Source: Rhodospirillum centenum SW
Lineage (GTDB): Bacteria; Pseudomonadota; Alphaproteobacteria; Azospirillales; Azospirillaceae
DNA length: 64,000 nt
NCBI RefSeq assembly: GCF_000016185.1
Contig: NC_011420.2
Location: forward strand, 4,023,501-4,087,500
Reading direction: 5' to 3'
Position 1 is the first letter of the stretch, and the number at the start of each line of letters is the position of its first letter. The translations under genes were made by a program, and so were the position numbers. Of this stretch, positions 6,695 through 14,856 are shown in pieces. The notes under the pieces are model-generated. The model saw only the letters and a program-made list of their open reading frames with translations. It was not told where the DNA came from and searched no databases.

Positions 6695-7432
6695 ATGCGT
6701 CTTCAACTCATGTCCTGGCCCGAGGTCGAGACCTACCTCCAGCGCCGGACGGACATCATCATTCCCATCGGTTCCACCGAACAGCACGGCCCCACCGGCC
6801 TGCTGGGCACCGACGCCATCACGGCCGAGGCGATCGCCTGGAAGCTGGGCGAGGCGGTCGGCGCCTGCGTCGGCCCGACGCTGGGGGTCGGCATGGCGCA
6901 CCACCATCTGGCCTTCGCCGGCACGGTGTCGCTCCGCCCCTCCACCCTGGCCGCCGTGGTGGCCGACGTGGTAGCGAGCCTGCACCGCCACGGTTTCACC
7001 CACATGCTGTTCGTCAACGGCCATGGCGGCAATGTCGCCACGGTGAACATGGCGTTCCAGGAGATCGCGGCCGCCAGCTCCTTCGGCGGCGGCTCGGTGC
7101 CGCCCGTGTGCAGCATCGTGAACTGGTGGGACGGCAACCGGGTGAAGGATCTGGCCCGCTCGCTCTATGGCGATCAGGACGGCAGCCACGGCACGGCGAG
7201 CGAGATCTCCGTCACCTGGGCGGTGCATCCCGACCAGGTCCGCCGTGCCGAGTTCGGTCCCGCCCCGGCGGCGCGGCCCTGGACCGACGCGGCCGACTTC
7301 CGCCGCCATTTCCCGGACGGCCGCATCGGCTCCAACCCCGCCCTGTCCGATCCCGCCCATGGCACCGCCCTGATCGACGCGGCGGTGGCCGACCTCACGG
7401 AGCGCCACGCCAGCTTCGCCGCGCGCACCTGA
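6695..7432 (+). CDS. Creatininase-family metal-dependent amidohydrolase
   Basis: A 245-residue member of the creatininase (creatinine amidohydrolase) family. Metal ligands of the binuclear site are visible: the glutamate and histidine of GSTEQHGP, the aspartate of GTDAI, the histidine of the FVNGHGGN loop, and the late glutamate in GSHGTASEIS. Family members hydrolyse cyclic amides or small amide bonds (creatinine, formamidopyrimidines, peptides in cofactor maturation), so the substrate cannot be read from sequence. Length is normal. The ATG at 6695 gives a typical N-terminus (LQLMSWPEVETYL). The gene is divergent from the TDT transporter and shares its FNR-type box region; a strong hairpin follows. 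Confidence 0.85.
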   Translation: MRLQLMSWPEVETYLQRRTDIIIPIGSTEQHGPTGLLGTDAITAEAIAWKLGEAVGACVGPTLGVGMAHHHLAFAGTVSLRPSTLAAVVADVVASLHRHGFTHMLFVNGHGGNVATVNMAFQEIAAASSFGGGSVPPVCSIVNWWDGNRVKDLARSLYGDQDGSHGTASEISVTWAVHPDQVRRAEFGPAPAARPWTDAADFRRHFPDGRIGSNPALSDPAHGTALIDAAVADLTERHASFAART

Positions 7433-7437
7433 TCGCC

Positions 7438-7471
7438 GGCCGGCGGGGAGGGAACTGCCTTCCCGCCGGCC
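7438..7471 (+). terminator. Strong GC hairpin after the creatininase gene
   Basis: GGCCGGCGGG and CCCGCCGGCC form a perfect 10-bp stem, extended by AGG/CCT, starting 6 bases after the stop codon. No T-run follows. The rest of the 379-bp gap up to the heme receptor is featureless apart from the dyad at 7662. Confidence 0.5.
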
Positions 7472-7661
7472 GCCTGCCCCTGCTCTCCATACCGTCTGCC
7501 CCTGCACGCCGCTCCCGCACCGGCTCCCCCCGCCGTCCGGCGGGCGCGGCCGTGCGGCCTGCACCTGCCCCAATCCCTTCACCCGCGTATCCCCCGGATC
7601 GGGTAGCCCGTCCGTCGCTGGCGTGTTCCGTTGGCGGACAGTCGGGAAACATGATACTTGA

Positions 7662-7682
7662 TAATGCGAACAACTCGCATTA
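7662..7682. promoter_or_regulatory. 21-bp dyad before the heme operon (candidate iron-regulator site)
   Basis: TAATGCGA, spacer ACAAC, TCGCATTA: perfect 8-bp arms, in an AT-rich patch 130 bp before the receptor start. A GATAAT hexamer (7660-7665) that could serve as a -10 overlaps the left arm, so binding would block transcription. Context (heme uptake) points to Fur or a Fur-like iron regulator; the half-site itself is not the textbook enterobacterial Fur box. Confidence 0.5.
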
Positions 7683-7811
7683 CTACGGTCTGATCCTGGT
7701 TCAAGCCAGCCGAGACGGCCCGGCCCCATGGTCCCCGTCGGACGCCAGCCAGAACGCCGAACCCTGCCGACCCGCCTTCGATCCGGTCGGGCAGCCCGTT
7801 TGGAGTCTCGC

Positions 7812-9890
7812 ATGTCGGTTCGACGCCTTCGCCGGTCCACGGCCCTTGCTCCCCTGCTCACGCTCGCCATCGCCTTCGTGCCGGGTGCCCTCGTCCCGGC
7901 GGCCGCTGCTGCCCAGTCCGGCGGCACGGCGCCGGCCGATCCTGCCGCGTCTCCCCCGGCCGAGGACGAGCCGGTCATCCGTCTGAAGCGGATCACCGTC
8001 ACCGCCACCCGCACGCCGCGTCCGGCGATCGAGGTGCCGGCCGCCATCACCGTAATCGACGAGGAGGAGATCCTGCGCCGTCAGGCCCAGAGCCTGGACG
8101 ATCTGCTGCGCGACGTTCCCGGCCTGGAGATGGCCGGCGGTCCGCGCACGACGGCGGAACAGCCCAGCATCCGCGGGCTGGGCGATGAACGCATTCTGAT
8201 CCGCCTGGACGGCGCCCGGCAGAACTTCCAGGCCGGGCACAAGGGGCGGACCTTCCTCGATCCCTCGCTGCTGAAGCAGGTGGACGTGCTCCGCGGACCG
8301 GCGTCGGCGCTGTACGGCAGCGGGGCGCTGGGCGGTGTCATCGCCCTCACCACCAAGGATCCCGCCGACCTGCTGAAGGACGGCGACAAGGCGGGCGGAC
8401 GGGCGCGGCTGTCCTGGCAGGACAACGGCGACGAATTCGTCGCCAGCCTGACCGGCTACGGCGCGCCCAGCGACACGGTCGGCCTTCTGGCCAGCGCCAC
8501 CTACCGCAACAGCGGCGATGTGGATTCCGGCTCCGACCTGAGCATCCCCTACACCGGCGACGATCTGGTCAGCGGCCTTGTCAAGATGGACTGGGCGGTG
8601 CAGCCGGACCACCGGCTGCGGCTGTCCTGGCAGGGCTACCGCAACGACCAGGACCTGCCGTCGGCCCCGGACACCGACGACCTCAGCATCCTGGTGGACC
8701 GGATCACCCGCCAGGACACGGCGACGCTCGCCTATGAGGGGCAGTCCGGCCCCTGGTTCGACATGCGCGGCACCGTCTACTGGACGCGCACGAAGCTGGA
8801 CGAGGACAGGATCGGCCAGCCCCGGGCGGACGATACGGAGCTGGAGACGATCGGCGTCGATCTCGCCAACACCAGCCGCTTCACGGCCGGTCCCGCCGCC
8901 GTGGCCCTGACCTACGGCATCGAGGCCTACCGGGACGAGCAGCGCGGCACCCGCGACGGCGGGCCGCGGCCGCAGTTCCCCGATGCCGACAGCGAGGTGC
9001 TGGGCCTGTTCGCCCAGGCCGAAACGGTGTTCGCCGAGCGCTTCACCCTGACCCCGGCCATCCGCTACGACCGCTTCGACCAGTCGGCGGACGGGCAGGA
9101 GGGGCGCACCGATTCCGAGGTCTCGCCCAGCCTCCGGGCGGCGTTCGACGCGACGCCCTGGATGACCCTGTACGCCAGCTACGCCACGGCCTTCCGGTCG
9201 CCCTCGCTGACCGAGCTGTACAACAGCGGCCTGCACTTCCCCGGCGTCTGCCCGATTCCGGGCCGCCCCTGCATCATCCCCAACAACTTCTTCGTCCCGA
9301 ACCCCGATCTGGAGCCGGAGAGCGGGGCCACCGTCGAGATCGGCGGCAATCTGGATTTCGACGATGTCTTCCTGGCGCGCGACCGGCTGCTCTTGAAGGC
9401 CGCCCTGTTCCGCAACGACGTGGACGACTTCATCGAGCAGGCGGTCCTGATCTCCCAGGGCCAGACCACCCGCCGCAACGTGCAGGACGCCATCATCAAG
9501 GGCATGGAGGTCGAACTGACCTACGACAGCCCGACCTGGTTCGGCAGCGTGTCGGGCTCTCTGCTGCGCGGCGAGGACGACGACACCGGCCTGTCGCTGG
9601 ACTCCATCCCGGCCGACCGGCTGGTGCTGACCGCCGGGCGCACCCTGCCGGAGTACGACCTGAGCGCAGGCTGGCGCACGACTCTGGCCGACGAGCAGGA
9701 CCGGGTGGCGTCGGCCGAGCCCACGGCCGGTTATGTGATCCACGACCTGTTCGTCGTCTGGCAGCCGCGGGAGGCGCTACGGCTGGACCTCGGCATCGAC
9801 AACATCTTCGACAAGGCCTACCGCCGCCACCTGTCCAGCATCCCCGAGCGGGGCCGGACCTTCAAGGTGGCCGCGGGGGTCAGCTTCTGA
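7812..9890 (+). CDS. hmuR: TonB-dependent heme/hemoglobin receptor
   Basis: A 692-residue outer-membrane receptor. It has a signal peptide ending near AAAAAQSGG, a TonB box region (ITVTATRTPR), a plug domain (~45-160, with LDDLLRDVPGLEM and IRGLGDERILIRLDG), and a beta-barrel ending in the aromatic AAGVSF. The FRSPSLTELY and NPDLEPES motifs correspond to the FRAP and NPNL motifs conserved in heme receptors. An extracellular loop carries CPIPGRPC, which may form a disulfide. The ATG at 7812 has TGGAG upstream. It is first in the run receptor-hemP-hmuS-hmuT-hmuU-hmuV, which fixes the substrate as heme. Confidence 0.9.
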   Translation: MSVRRLRRSTALAPLLTLAIAFVPGALVPAAAAAQSGGTAPADPAASPPAEDEPVIRLKRITVTATRTPRPAIEVPAAITVIDEEEILRRQAQSLDDLLRDVPGLEMAGGPRTTAEQPSIRGLGDERILIRLDGARQNFQAGHKGRTFLDPSLLKQVDVLRGPASALYGSGALGGVIALTTKDPADLLKDGDKAGGRARLSWQDNGDEFVASLTGYGAPSDTVGLLASATYRNSGDVDSGSDLSIPYTGDDLVSGLVKMDWAVQPDHRLRLSWQGYRNDQDLPSAPDTDDLSILVDRITRQDTATLAYEGQSGPWFDMRGTVYWTRTKLDEDRIGQPRADDTELETIGVDLANTSRFTAGPAAVALTYGIEAYRDEQRGTRDGGPRPQFPDADSEVLGLFAQAETVFAERFTLTPAIRYDRFDQSADGQEGRTDSEVSPSLRAAFDATPWMTLYASYATAFRSPSLTELYNSGLHFPGVCPIPGRPCIIPNNFFVPNPDLEPESGATVEIGGNLDFDDVFLARDRLLLKAALFRNDVDDFIEQAVLISQGQTTRRNVQDAIIKGMEVELTYDSPTWFGSVSGSLLRGEDDDTGLSLDSIPADRLVLTAGRTLPEYDLSAGWRTTLADEQDRVASAEPTAGYVIHDLFVVWQPREALRLDLGIDNIFDKAYRRHLSSIPERGRTFKVAAGVSF

Positions 9891-9914
9891 AGCATGCAGG
9901 AGAAGGAGACACCC

Positions 9915-10109
9915 ATGCTCTCGGAGAGCGACGCCCGGACCGGCCCCCGGGCGCCATCCGGTCCTCCGGACCCCGGACGGGTCCCGCGTGTGCCGCGCAT
10001 CGACAGCCGTGACCTGCTGCGCGGCGGGCGCGAGATCGTGATCGTCCACGAGGGGGAGGAGTACCGCCTGCGCAGGACCAGCCAAGGCAAGCTGATCCTG
10101 ACGAAATAA
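9915..10109 (+). CDS. hemP: HemP/HmuP small heme-uptake protein
   Basis: A 64-residue protein whose C-terminal half is the HemP domain: IDSRDLLRGGREIVIVHEGE, then YRLRRTSQGKLILTK. In rhizobia and Burkholderia HmuP/HemP is needed for heme-receptor expression, apparently by assisting the iron regulator at the promoter. The ATG at 9915 is chosen over the one at 9894 because the purine-rich AGGAGAAGGAG lies just before it. It is 25 bp behind the receptor, within the operon. Confidence 0.85.
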   Translation: MLSESDARTGPRAPSGPPDPGRVPRVPRIDSRDLLRGGREIVIVHEGEEYRLRRTSQGKLILTK

Positions 10110-10153
10110 CGGCCGACACCACTGAGGCCGACACGACGGAGAGGGAGAGGCGC

Positions 10154-11248
10154 ATGGATCAGATACTGACCGGCTCGCTGCCGGACCTGAAGGCGGCATG
10201 GCTGCGGCTGCTGGAGACGACGCCCGGGCTGCGGGCCCGCGACGCCGCCGCCCGGCTCGGGGTGAGCGAGGGCGAACTGGTCGCCGCCCGGGTGGGCGAG
10301 GGGCCGGGGGCGGCGCGCGTCGTCCGCCTGGACCCCGGCACGGCGGCCAACGGCTGGGGCGGGCTCATCGAACAGTTGCCCACGCTGGGCGAGGTGATGA
10401 CCCTGACCCGCAACGAGCATGCCGTGCATGAGAAGCACGGCACCTTCGAGACGGTCTCGATCGGGCCGGGCAGCGGCCTCGTGCTGGGGCTGGAGATCGA
10501 CCTGCGCCTCTTCCTCAACCACTGGCGCCACGGTTTCGCCGTGCGCGAGGAGGTGAAGAGCGGCCTGCGCCACAGCCTCCAGTTCTTCGACATCGACGGC
10601 ACCGCCGTCCACAAGGTCTATGTGACAGAGGCGACGGACCGCGCGGCGTTCGACCGGCTGGTCGAGCATTTCCGCGCCCCCGACCAGACTCCGGGCATGG
10701 GGGTGCTGCCCTTGCCGGTGCCGCCGCCCGACCGCCCCGATGCGGAGATCGACCTGGCCGGCTTCCGCCGGCACTGGGAGAACCTTCAGGACGCGCACGA
10801 CTTCTTCCCCATGCTGCGTGAGTTCGGCATCGGGCGGCACCAGGCGTTCCGCCTGATCGGCAGCGACTTCGCGCGGCCCGTGTCGGTGCAGGCGCTGGCG
10901 CTCTGCCTGCGCCTCGCTGCCCAGCGGCAGGTGCCGATCATGGTCTTCGCCGGCAATGCCGGCTGCATCCAGATCCATACCGGCCCGGTCGAGCGGATCG
11001 AGCCGACGGGTCCCTGGATCAACGTGCTGGATCCCCGCTTCAACCTGCATGTCCGGCAGGACCGGATCGCCAGCGCCTGGGTCGTGCGCAAGCCGACGCG
11101 CGAGGGCGTCGTCACCTCGCTGGAGCTGTTCGACGCCGAGGACCGCCAGTTCCTCCAGCTCTTCGGGGAGCGTCGCGGTGGCAAGCCGGAGCGGGCGACC
11201 TGGCGCGGCATCCTGGCCGACCTGCCGGAACCGGAGATCGCGGCATGA
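10154..11248 (+). CDS. hmuS: Hemin-degrading / heme-trafficking protein HmuS
   Basis: A 364-residue cytoplasmic protein made of two repeated HemS/ChuX domains (~30-185 and ~210-350). The first repeat carries NEHAVHEKHG and, after HSLQFFDIDG, TAVHKVYV, where the family has the histidine that ligates heme iron. HmuS takes heme from the permease and either stores it or releases its iron. Length is near the usual ~345-350. The ATG at 10154 follows GGGAGAGG. The stop overlaps the hmuT start (ATGA). Confidence 0.9.
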   Translation: MDQILTGSLPDLKAAWLRLLETTPGLRARDAAARLGVSEGELVAARVGEGPGAARVVRLDPGTAANGWGGLIEQLPTLGEVMTLTRNEHAVHEKHGTFETVSIGPGSGLVLGLEIDLRLFLNHWRHGFAVREEVKSGLRHSLQFFDIDGTAVHKVYVTEATDRAAFDRLVEHFRAPDQTPGMGVLPLPVPPPDRPDAEIDLAGFRRHWENLQDAHDFFPMLREFGIGRHQAFRLIGSDFARPVSVQALALCLRLAAQRQVPIMVFAGNAGCIQIHTGPVERIEPTGPWINVLDPRFNLHVRQDRIASAWVVRKPTREGVVTSLELFDAEDRQFLQLFGERRGGKPERATWRGILADLPEPEIAA

Positions 11249-12162
11249 GATCCCTTCTGCGGGCGGCCCTCGCGCCGCTGATCGGTCTGCTGCTGGCCGC
11301 CGCTCCGGCGGCTGCCGATCCGTCCGCCCCCGATCCGTCTCCCCCCGATCCGTCTGCCGCCAGCCGCATCGTCAGCGTGGACGGTGCGGTGACGGAGATC
11401 GTCTACGCGCTGGGTCAGGGCGGCCGGGTGGTGGCGACGGACACGACCAGTTCCTGGCCGGCGGAGGTCGCTTCCCTGCCGAAGGTGGGCTACAAGCGCT
11501 CCCTGACACCGGAGGGGTTGCTGTCGCTGCGGCCGGACCTGATCCTCGCCAGCAGCACCGCCGGCCCGGCACAGGTGCTGGACGCCGTGCGTGCGGCCGG
11601 GGTGCCGGTGGTGACGGTGCCCGATGCGCATTCGACCGAGGGCGTGCTGGCCAAGGTCCGCGCCGTTGCCGTGGCGCTGGGGCTGCCGGCCCAGGGCGAG
11701 GCGCTGGCCGGGCGGATCGCCGCCGACCTGGAGACCCAGGCGGCCCGGCTCGCCACGGTCCGGGAACGGCCGCGGGTCCTGTTCGTGATGGATACGGGCC
11801 AGGGCGGACTGATGGCCGCCGGGCGCGACACGGCGGCGGACGCGGCCATCGCGCTGGCCGGCGGCATCAACGCCTTCGCCGGGGTCACCGGGCTGAAGCC
11901 GCTGACTCCGGAGGCCGCCGTCCTGGCAGCCCCGCAGGTCATCGTCGTGACGCATCAGGCCGCCGACCGCCAGGGCGGGCTCGCCAGCATCGCGGCACAC
12001 CCCGCGCTGGCCCTGACCCCCGCCGTGCGGGACGGACGCCTCGTCTCTCTCGACGCGCTGCTGGTGCTGGGGTTCGGCCCCCGCATCGGGGAGGCCGTGC
12101 GGGTGATGGTGGCGGCTTTCCATCCGGAGCTGCCGGCGCAGGCGGCCGAGGTCCCGCGGTGA
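11245..12162 (+). CDS. hmuT: Periplasmic heme-binding protein of the ABC importer
   Basis: A 305-residue class III substrate-binding protein. A signal peptide (LIGLLLAAAPAAA) precedes two lobes joined by a long helix. The first lobe starts SRIVSVDGAVTEIVYALG and includes VGYKRSLTPEG, where HmuT proteins have a heme-ligating tyrosine. It hands heme from the receptor to HmuU/HmuV. The start codon overlaps the hmuS stop by 4 bp and its own stop overlaps the next GTG, so translation is coupled on both sides. Confidence 0.9.
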   Translation: MRSLLRAALAPLIGLLLAAAPAAADPSAPDPSPPDPSAASRIVSVDGAVTEIVYALGQGGRVVATDTTSSWPAEVASLPKVGYKRSLTPEGLLSLRPDLILASSTAGPAQVLDAVRAAGVPVVTVPDAHSTEGVLAKVRAVAVALGLPAQGEALAGRIAADLETQAARLATVRERPRVLFVMDTGQGGLMAAGRDTAADAAIALAGGINAFAGVTGLKPLTPEAAVLAAPQVIVVTHQAADRQGGLASIAAHPALALTPAVRDGRLVSLDALLVLGFGPRIGEAVRVMVAAFHPELPAQAAEVPR

Positions 12163-13256
12163 CGATGGCCGCGGGCGCGAGGCGGGCCGCGCGCGCCGGT
12201 GACGCCGGCCGGGAGCGATCCCGGCTCCGGCGCGGTGGCCTGCTGCTGCCGGGGCTGGCGGCGGCGCTGGTCGTGGGCGTCGTCCTGGCGCTCGGCATCG
12301 GTGCCCTTCCGGTGCCGCCCGACCGGGTGCTGGGGGCCTTGGGCGTGCGGCTGGGGCTCGTGGCGCCGGATCCTGCCTCCCTGCACGAGGTGGCGGTGGT
12401 CACCGGAATCCGCCTGCCGCGCATTCTGATGGCGCTGGCGGTGGGGGCGGCGCTCGCCGTCGCCGGTGCCGTCTTGCAGGCCTGGTTCCGCAACCCCCTG
12501 GCCGACCCCGGCCTGATCGGCGTTTCCAGCGGTGCCGCCCTGGCCGCCGTCGCCATGATCGTGCTGGGCGGGCCGCTCGCGGCCCTGCTGGGGGTCTGGG
12601 CGCTGCCGCTGGCCGCCTTCGTGGGCGGCACCGCGACGACCCTGCTGATCCACAGCCTCGCCCGGGTGGAGGGGCAGGTGGACGTGGCGACCCTGCTGCT
12701 GGCCGGCATCGCCATCAACGCCATCGCCGGGGCGGGCATCGGCATCCTCTCCTTCTTCAGCGACGACCAGCAGCTCCGGGCGCTGACCTTCTGGACCATG
12801 GGCAGCCTCACCGTGTCCGACTGGAAGGCCCTGGCCGTGGCGGTGCCGTTGCTGCTGCTGCCGCTGGTCCCGCTGCTGACCATGGCGCGGGGGCTCGACC
12901 AGCTCAGCCTGGGCGAGGAGGCGGCCCGCCATCTCGGTCTCGATATCCGCCGGATGAAGACCGTCTCCATCCTGGGCGTCGCGGTGATGGTGGGAGCCGC
13001 GGTGGCGGCGGTGGGCCCGATCGGCTTCGTCGGGCTGGTGGTGCCGCACCTGATCCGGCTGCTGGCCGGACCCGGCCACCGTATCCTGCTGCCCGCCGCG
13101 GCCCTGGGCGGGGCGCTCCTGGTGCTGCTGGCGGACACGGTGGCGCGCACGCTGGTGGCGCCGGCGGAACTGCCCATCGGTCTGCTGACCGCCGCCATCG
13201 GCGGTCCGTTCTTCCTGGGACTGCTGCTCCATCGCAAGGGAGGGCTGCGCGGATGA
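12159..13256 (+). CDS. hmuU: Heme ABC transporter permease (FecCD family)
   Basis: A 365-residue permease of the FecCD/BtuC type with about ten transmembrane helices. Family stretches are visible: RLPRILMALAVGAALAVAGA, FRNPLADPGLIGVSSGAAL and GPIGFVGLVVPHLIRLLAGP, the last being the coupling helix that touches the ATPase. The GTG at 12159 overlaps the hmuT stop (GTGA) and has GAGG 8 bases upstream; an ATG at 12165 is an alternative. Partner of HmuV. Confidence 0.9.
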   Translation: MTMAAGARRAARAGDAGRERSRLRRGGLLLPGLAAALVVGVVLALGIGALPVPPDRVLGALGVRLGLVAPDPASLHEVAVVTGIRLPRILMALAVGAALAVAGAVLQAWFRNPLADPGLIGVSSGAALAAVAMIVLGGPLAALLGVWALPLAAFVGGTATTLLIHSLARVEGQVDVATLLLAGIAINAIAGAGIGILSFFSDDQQLRALTFWTMGSLTVSDWKALAVAVPLLLLPLVPLLTMARGLDQLSLGEEAARHLGLDIRRMKTVSILGVAVMVGAAVAAVGPIGFVGLVVPHLIRLLAGPGHRILLPAAALGGALLVLLADTVARTLVAPAELPIGLLTAAIGGPFFLGLLLHRKGGLRG

Positions 13257-14065
13257 CCCTGGCGGCAAGCGATCTCCGCATCGTGCAGGGCGGGCGGACC
13301 CTGCTGGACCGCGTCGATCTCAGCCTCGATCCCGGAGCCTTCACGGTCATCCTGGGACCGAACGGGGCCGGCAAATCCACCCTGCTGCGGGCCCTCTGCG
13401 GGGACCTGAAGCCGGCGCGGGGCCGGGTCACGCTGGACGGCGCGGATGTCTGGCGCCTGGGTCCGGTCGAGCTGGCCCGCCGGCGGGCCGTGCTGCCGCA
13501 GGACATCAGCGTTTCCTTCCCCTTCCCGGCGCGCGAGGTGGTGGGCTGGGGGGTGCGCGACCTGCCGCCGGCCGCGGCCGACGCGCTGGTGGCCCGCGCC
13601 CTGGCCGCGGCCGACGCCGCCCATCTGGCCGACCGCCCCGTCACCCGGCTGTCGGGGGGCGAGCGGCGCCGGGTGCATCTGGCCCGCGCCCTGGCCCAGG
13701 CCTGGGCTGCCGACCGACCGGACCTGCGGGCGGTGCTGCTGCTGGACGAGCCGACGGCCGGGCTGGACCCGCGGCACCAGCATCTGGTGCTCCGGCTGGC
13801 GGCGGATCTCGCGCGGCAGGGCATGGCGGTGGCCGCCGTGCTGCACGATCTGGACCTTGCCGCGCGCTACGCCGACCGGGTGATGCTGCTGGCCGACGGC
13901 CGTCTGGTCGCCCTGGGACCGCCGTCAGCGGTGCTGACGCCCGACACGATCCGCACGGTGTTCGAACTGGACGCCTGGGTGGACCATTGCCGCATCACCG
14001 GCGCGCCCCGCATCTACATCCATCCCCCGGTCCCGCCCCCGGTGGTCGCAGAGGCGGCGGAGTAG
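13253..14065 (+). CDS. hmuV: Heme ABC transporter ATP-binding protein
   Basis: A 270-residue ABC ATPase with Walker A GPNGAGKST, signature LSGGERRRVHLARAL, Walker B VLLLDEPTAGLD and switch histidine VLHDLDLA, all intact. It powers HmuU. The ATG overlaps the hmuU stop by 4 bp (ATGA). Last gene of the heme operon; the next gene, an Rrf2 regulator, is 139 bp away. Confidence 0.92.
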   Translation: MTLAASDLRIVQGGRTLLDRVDLSLDPGAFTVILGPNGAGKSTLLRALCGDLKPARGRVTLDGADVWRLGPVELARRRAVLPQDISVSFPFPAREVVGWGVRDLPPAAADALVARALAAADAAHLADRPVTRLSGGERRRVHLARALAQAWAADRPDLRAVLLLDEPTAGLDPRHQHLVLRLAADLARQGMAVAAVLHDLDLAARYADRVMLLADGRLVALGPPSAVLTPDTIRTVFELDAWVDHCRITGAPRIYIHPPVPPPVVAEAAE

Positions 14066-14097
14066 GGCAGGAGAGCGGGCCTCCGGTGCCACCCTGT

Positions 14098-14111
14098 GTT
14101 GCGCCGGCAAC
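14098..14111. promoter_or_regulatory. Dyad between hmuV and the Rrf2 gene
   Basis: GTTGC, GCCG, GCAAC, about 100 bp before the Rrf2 start. It could be an operator for the Rrf2 protein or part of the heme-operon terminator; nothing decides between these. Confidence 0.25.
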
Positions 14112-14204
14112 GCTGCACCGCCCGGCAGGCAGAGGGTGCAATCCCCCATTGATGCGCCGGCACCGGAGCCCCACAAAGAGGGGAGCCTTCCGGGAGCGGT
14201 ATCG

Positions 14205-14675
14205 ATGGCCTCCTCCTCGTCCATGCTGTCACAGCGCTGCAAGTACGCCCTGCGGGCAGCGGTCCACCTGGCCGGACTTTCCGAGCAGGAGGGCTGCGCC
14301 CGGATCGCCGACATCGCGGCGGCGGAGAACATCCCGCACAAGTTCCTGGAAGCCATCCTGCTGGATCTGCGCAAGGCGGGCCTGCTGAAGAGCGTCCGTG
14401 GCCGTGACGGTGGCTACCGTCTGGCGAAGCCGCCCGAGCATGTCTCCATGGGCGACATCATCCGGGTGGTGGAAGGCACCATCGCCCCGATCCGCTGCGC
14501 CAGCCGGAACCGCTTCGAACCCTGCGAAGACTGCGGCAACCCGGACGAGTGCGTGATCCGCTGGGCCATGGTAAAGGCGCGCGACGCCATGGCCGAAGTG
14601 CTGGACCGCTGCACGCTGGCCGAAGCCGCCCGCCGCCGGCGGACTCTGGGCACTCCCCTCGACTTCGTGATCTGA
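14205..14675 (+). CDS. Rrf2-family transcription regulator with four C-terminal cysteines
   Basis: A 156-residue Rrf2 protein. The N-terminal winged helix (SQRCKYALRAAVHLAGL, then IADIAAAENIPHKFLEAIL, then a wing with GRDGGYRLAKPP) is typical of IscR, NsrR and CymR. A C-terminal cysteine group follows (C98, C107, C110, C116; spacing 8-2-5). IscR and NsrR bind a Fe-S cluster with three cysteines at spacing 5-5 or 5-7, so this pattern is not a direct match, but metal or Fe-S sensing is plausible. The ATG at 14205 has GGGAG 8 bases upstream. Its position between heme uptake and sulfate uptake suggests an iron- or sulfur-related input; that is inference. Confidence 0.8.
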   Translation: MASSSSMLSQRCKYALRAAVHLAGLSEQEGCARIADIAAAENIPHKFLEAILLDLRKAGLLKSVRGRDGGYRLAKPPEHVSMGDIIRVVEGTIAPIRCASRNRFEPCEDCGNPDECVIRWAMVKARDAMAEVLDRCTLAEAARRRRTLGTPLDFVI

Positions 14676-14856
14676 CGATGTCCGGGCCAGCCGGAGGGGC
14701 GTTCTGTCACCCGCGAGTTCCTACCCGCAAACCTTGTGCCAGCCGGCCGATCCGAAGGTTATGGATGACATACAAACTTATGCTTAGGTGGAAATAACCC
14801 CGTCCACTATAAAGACTTTGACTTTTTCCACCAGAAAGAGACGACAGGAGGCCGCC

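Noticed and set aside
6392-8050. N-terminal extension of the TDT gene back to 8050
   Set aside because: The extra residues are antisense to the creatininase gene and the start of the heme receptor; the family sequence begins at 6391.
14787-14832. 8-bp inverted arms (GGTGGAAA/TTTCCACC) before the PilZ transducer, considered as a c-di-GMP riboswitch
   Set aside because: No conserved GEMM sequence elements; the arms are 30 bases apart with an AT-rich loop.
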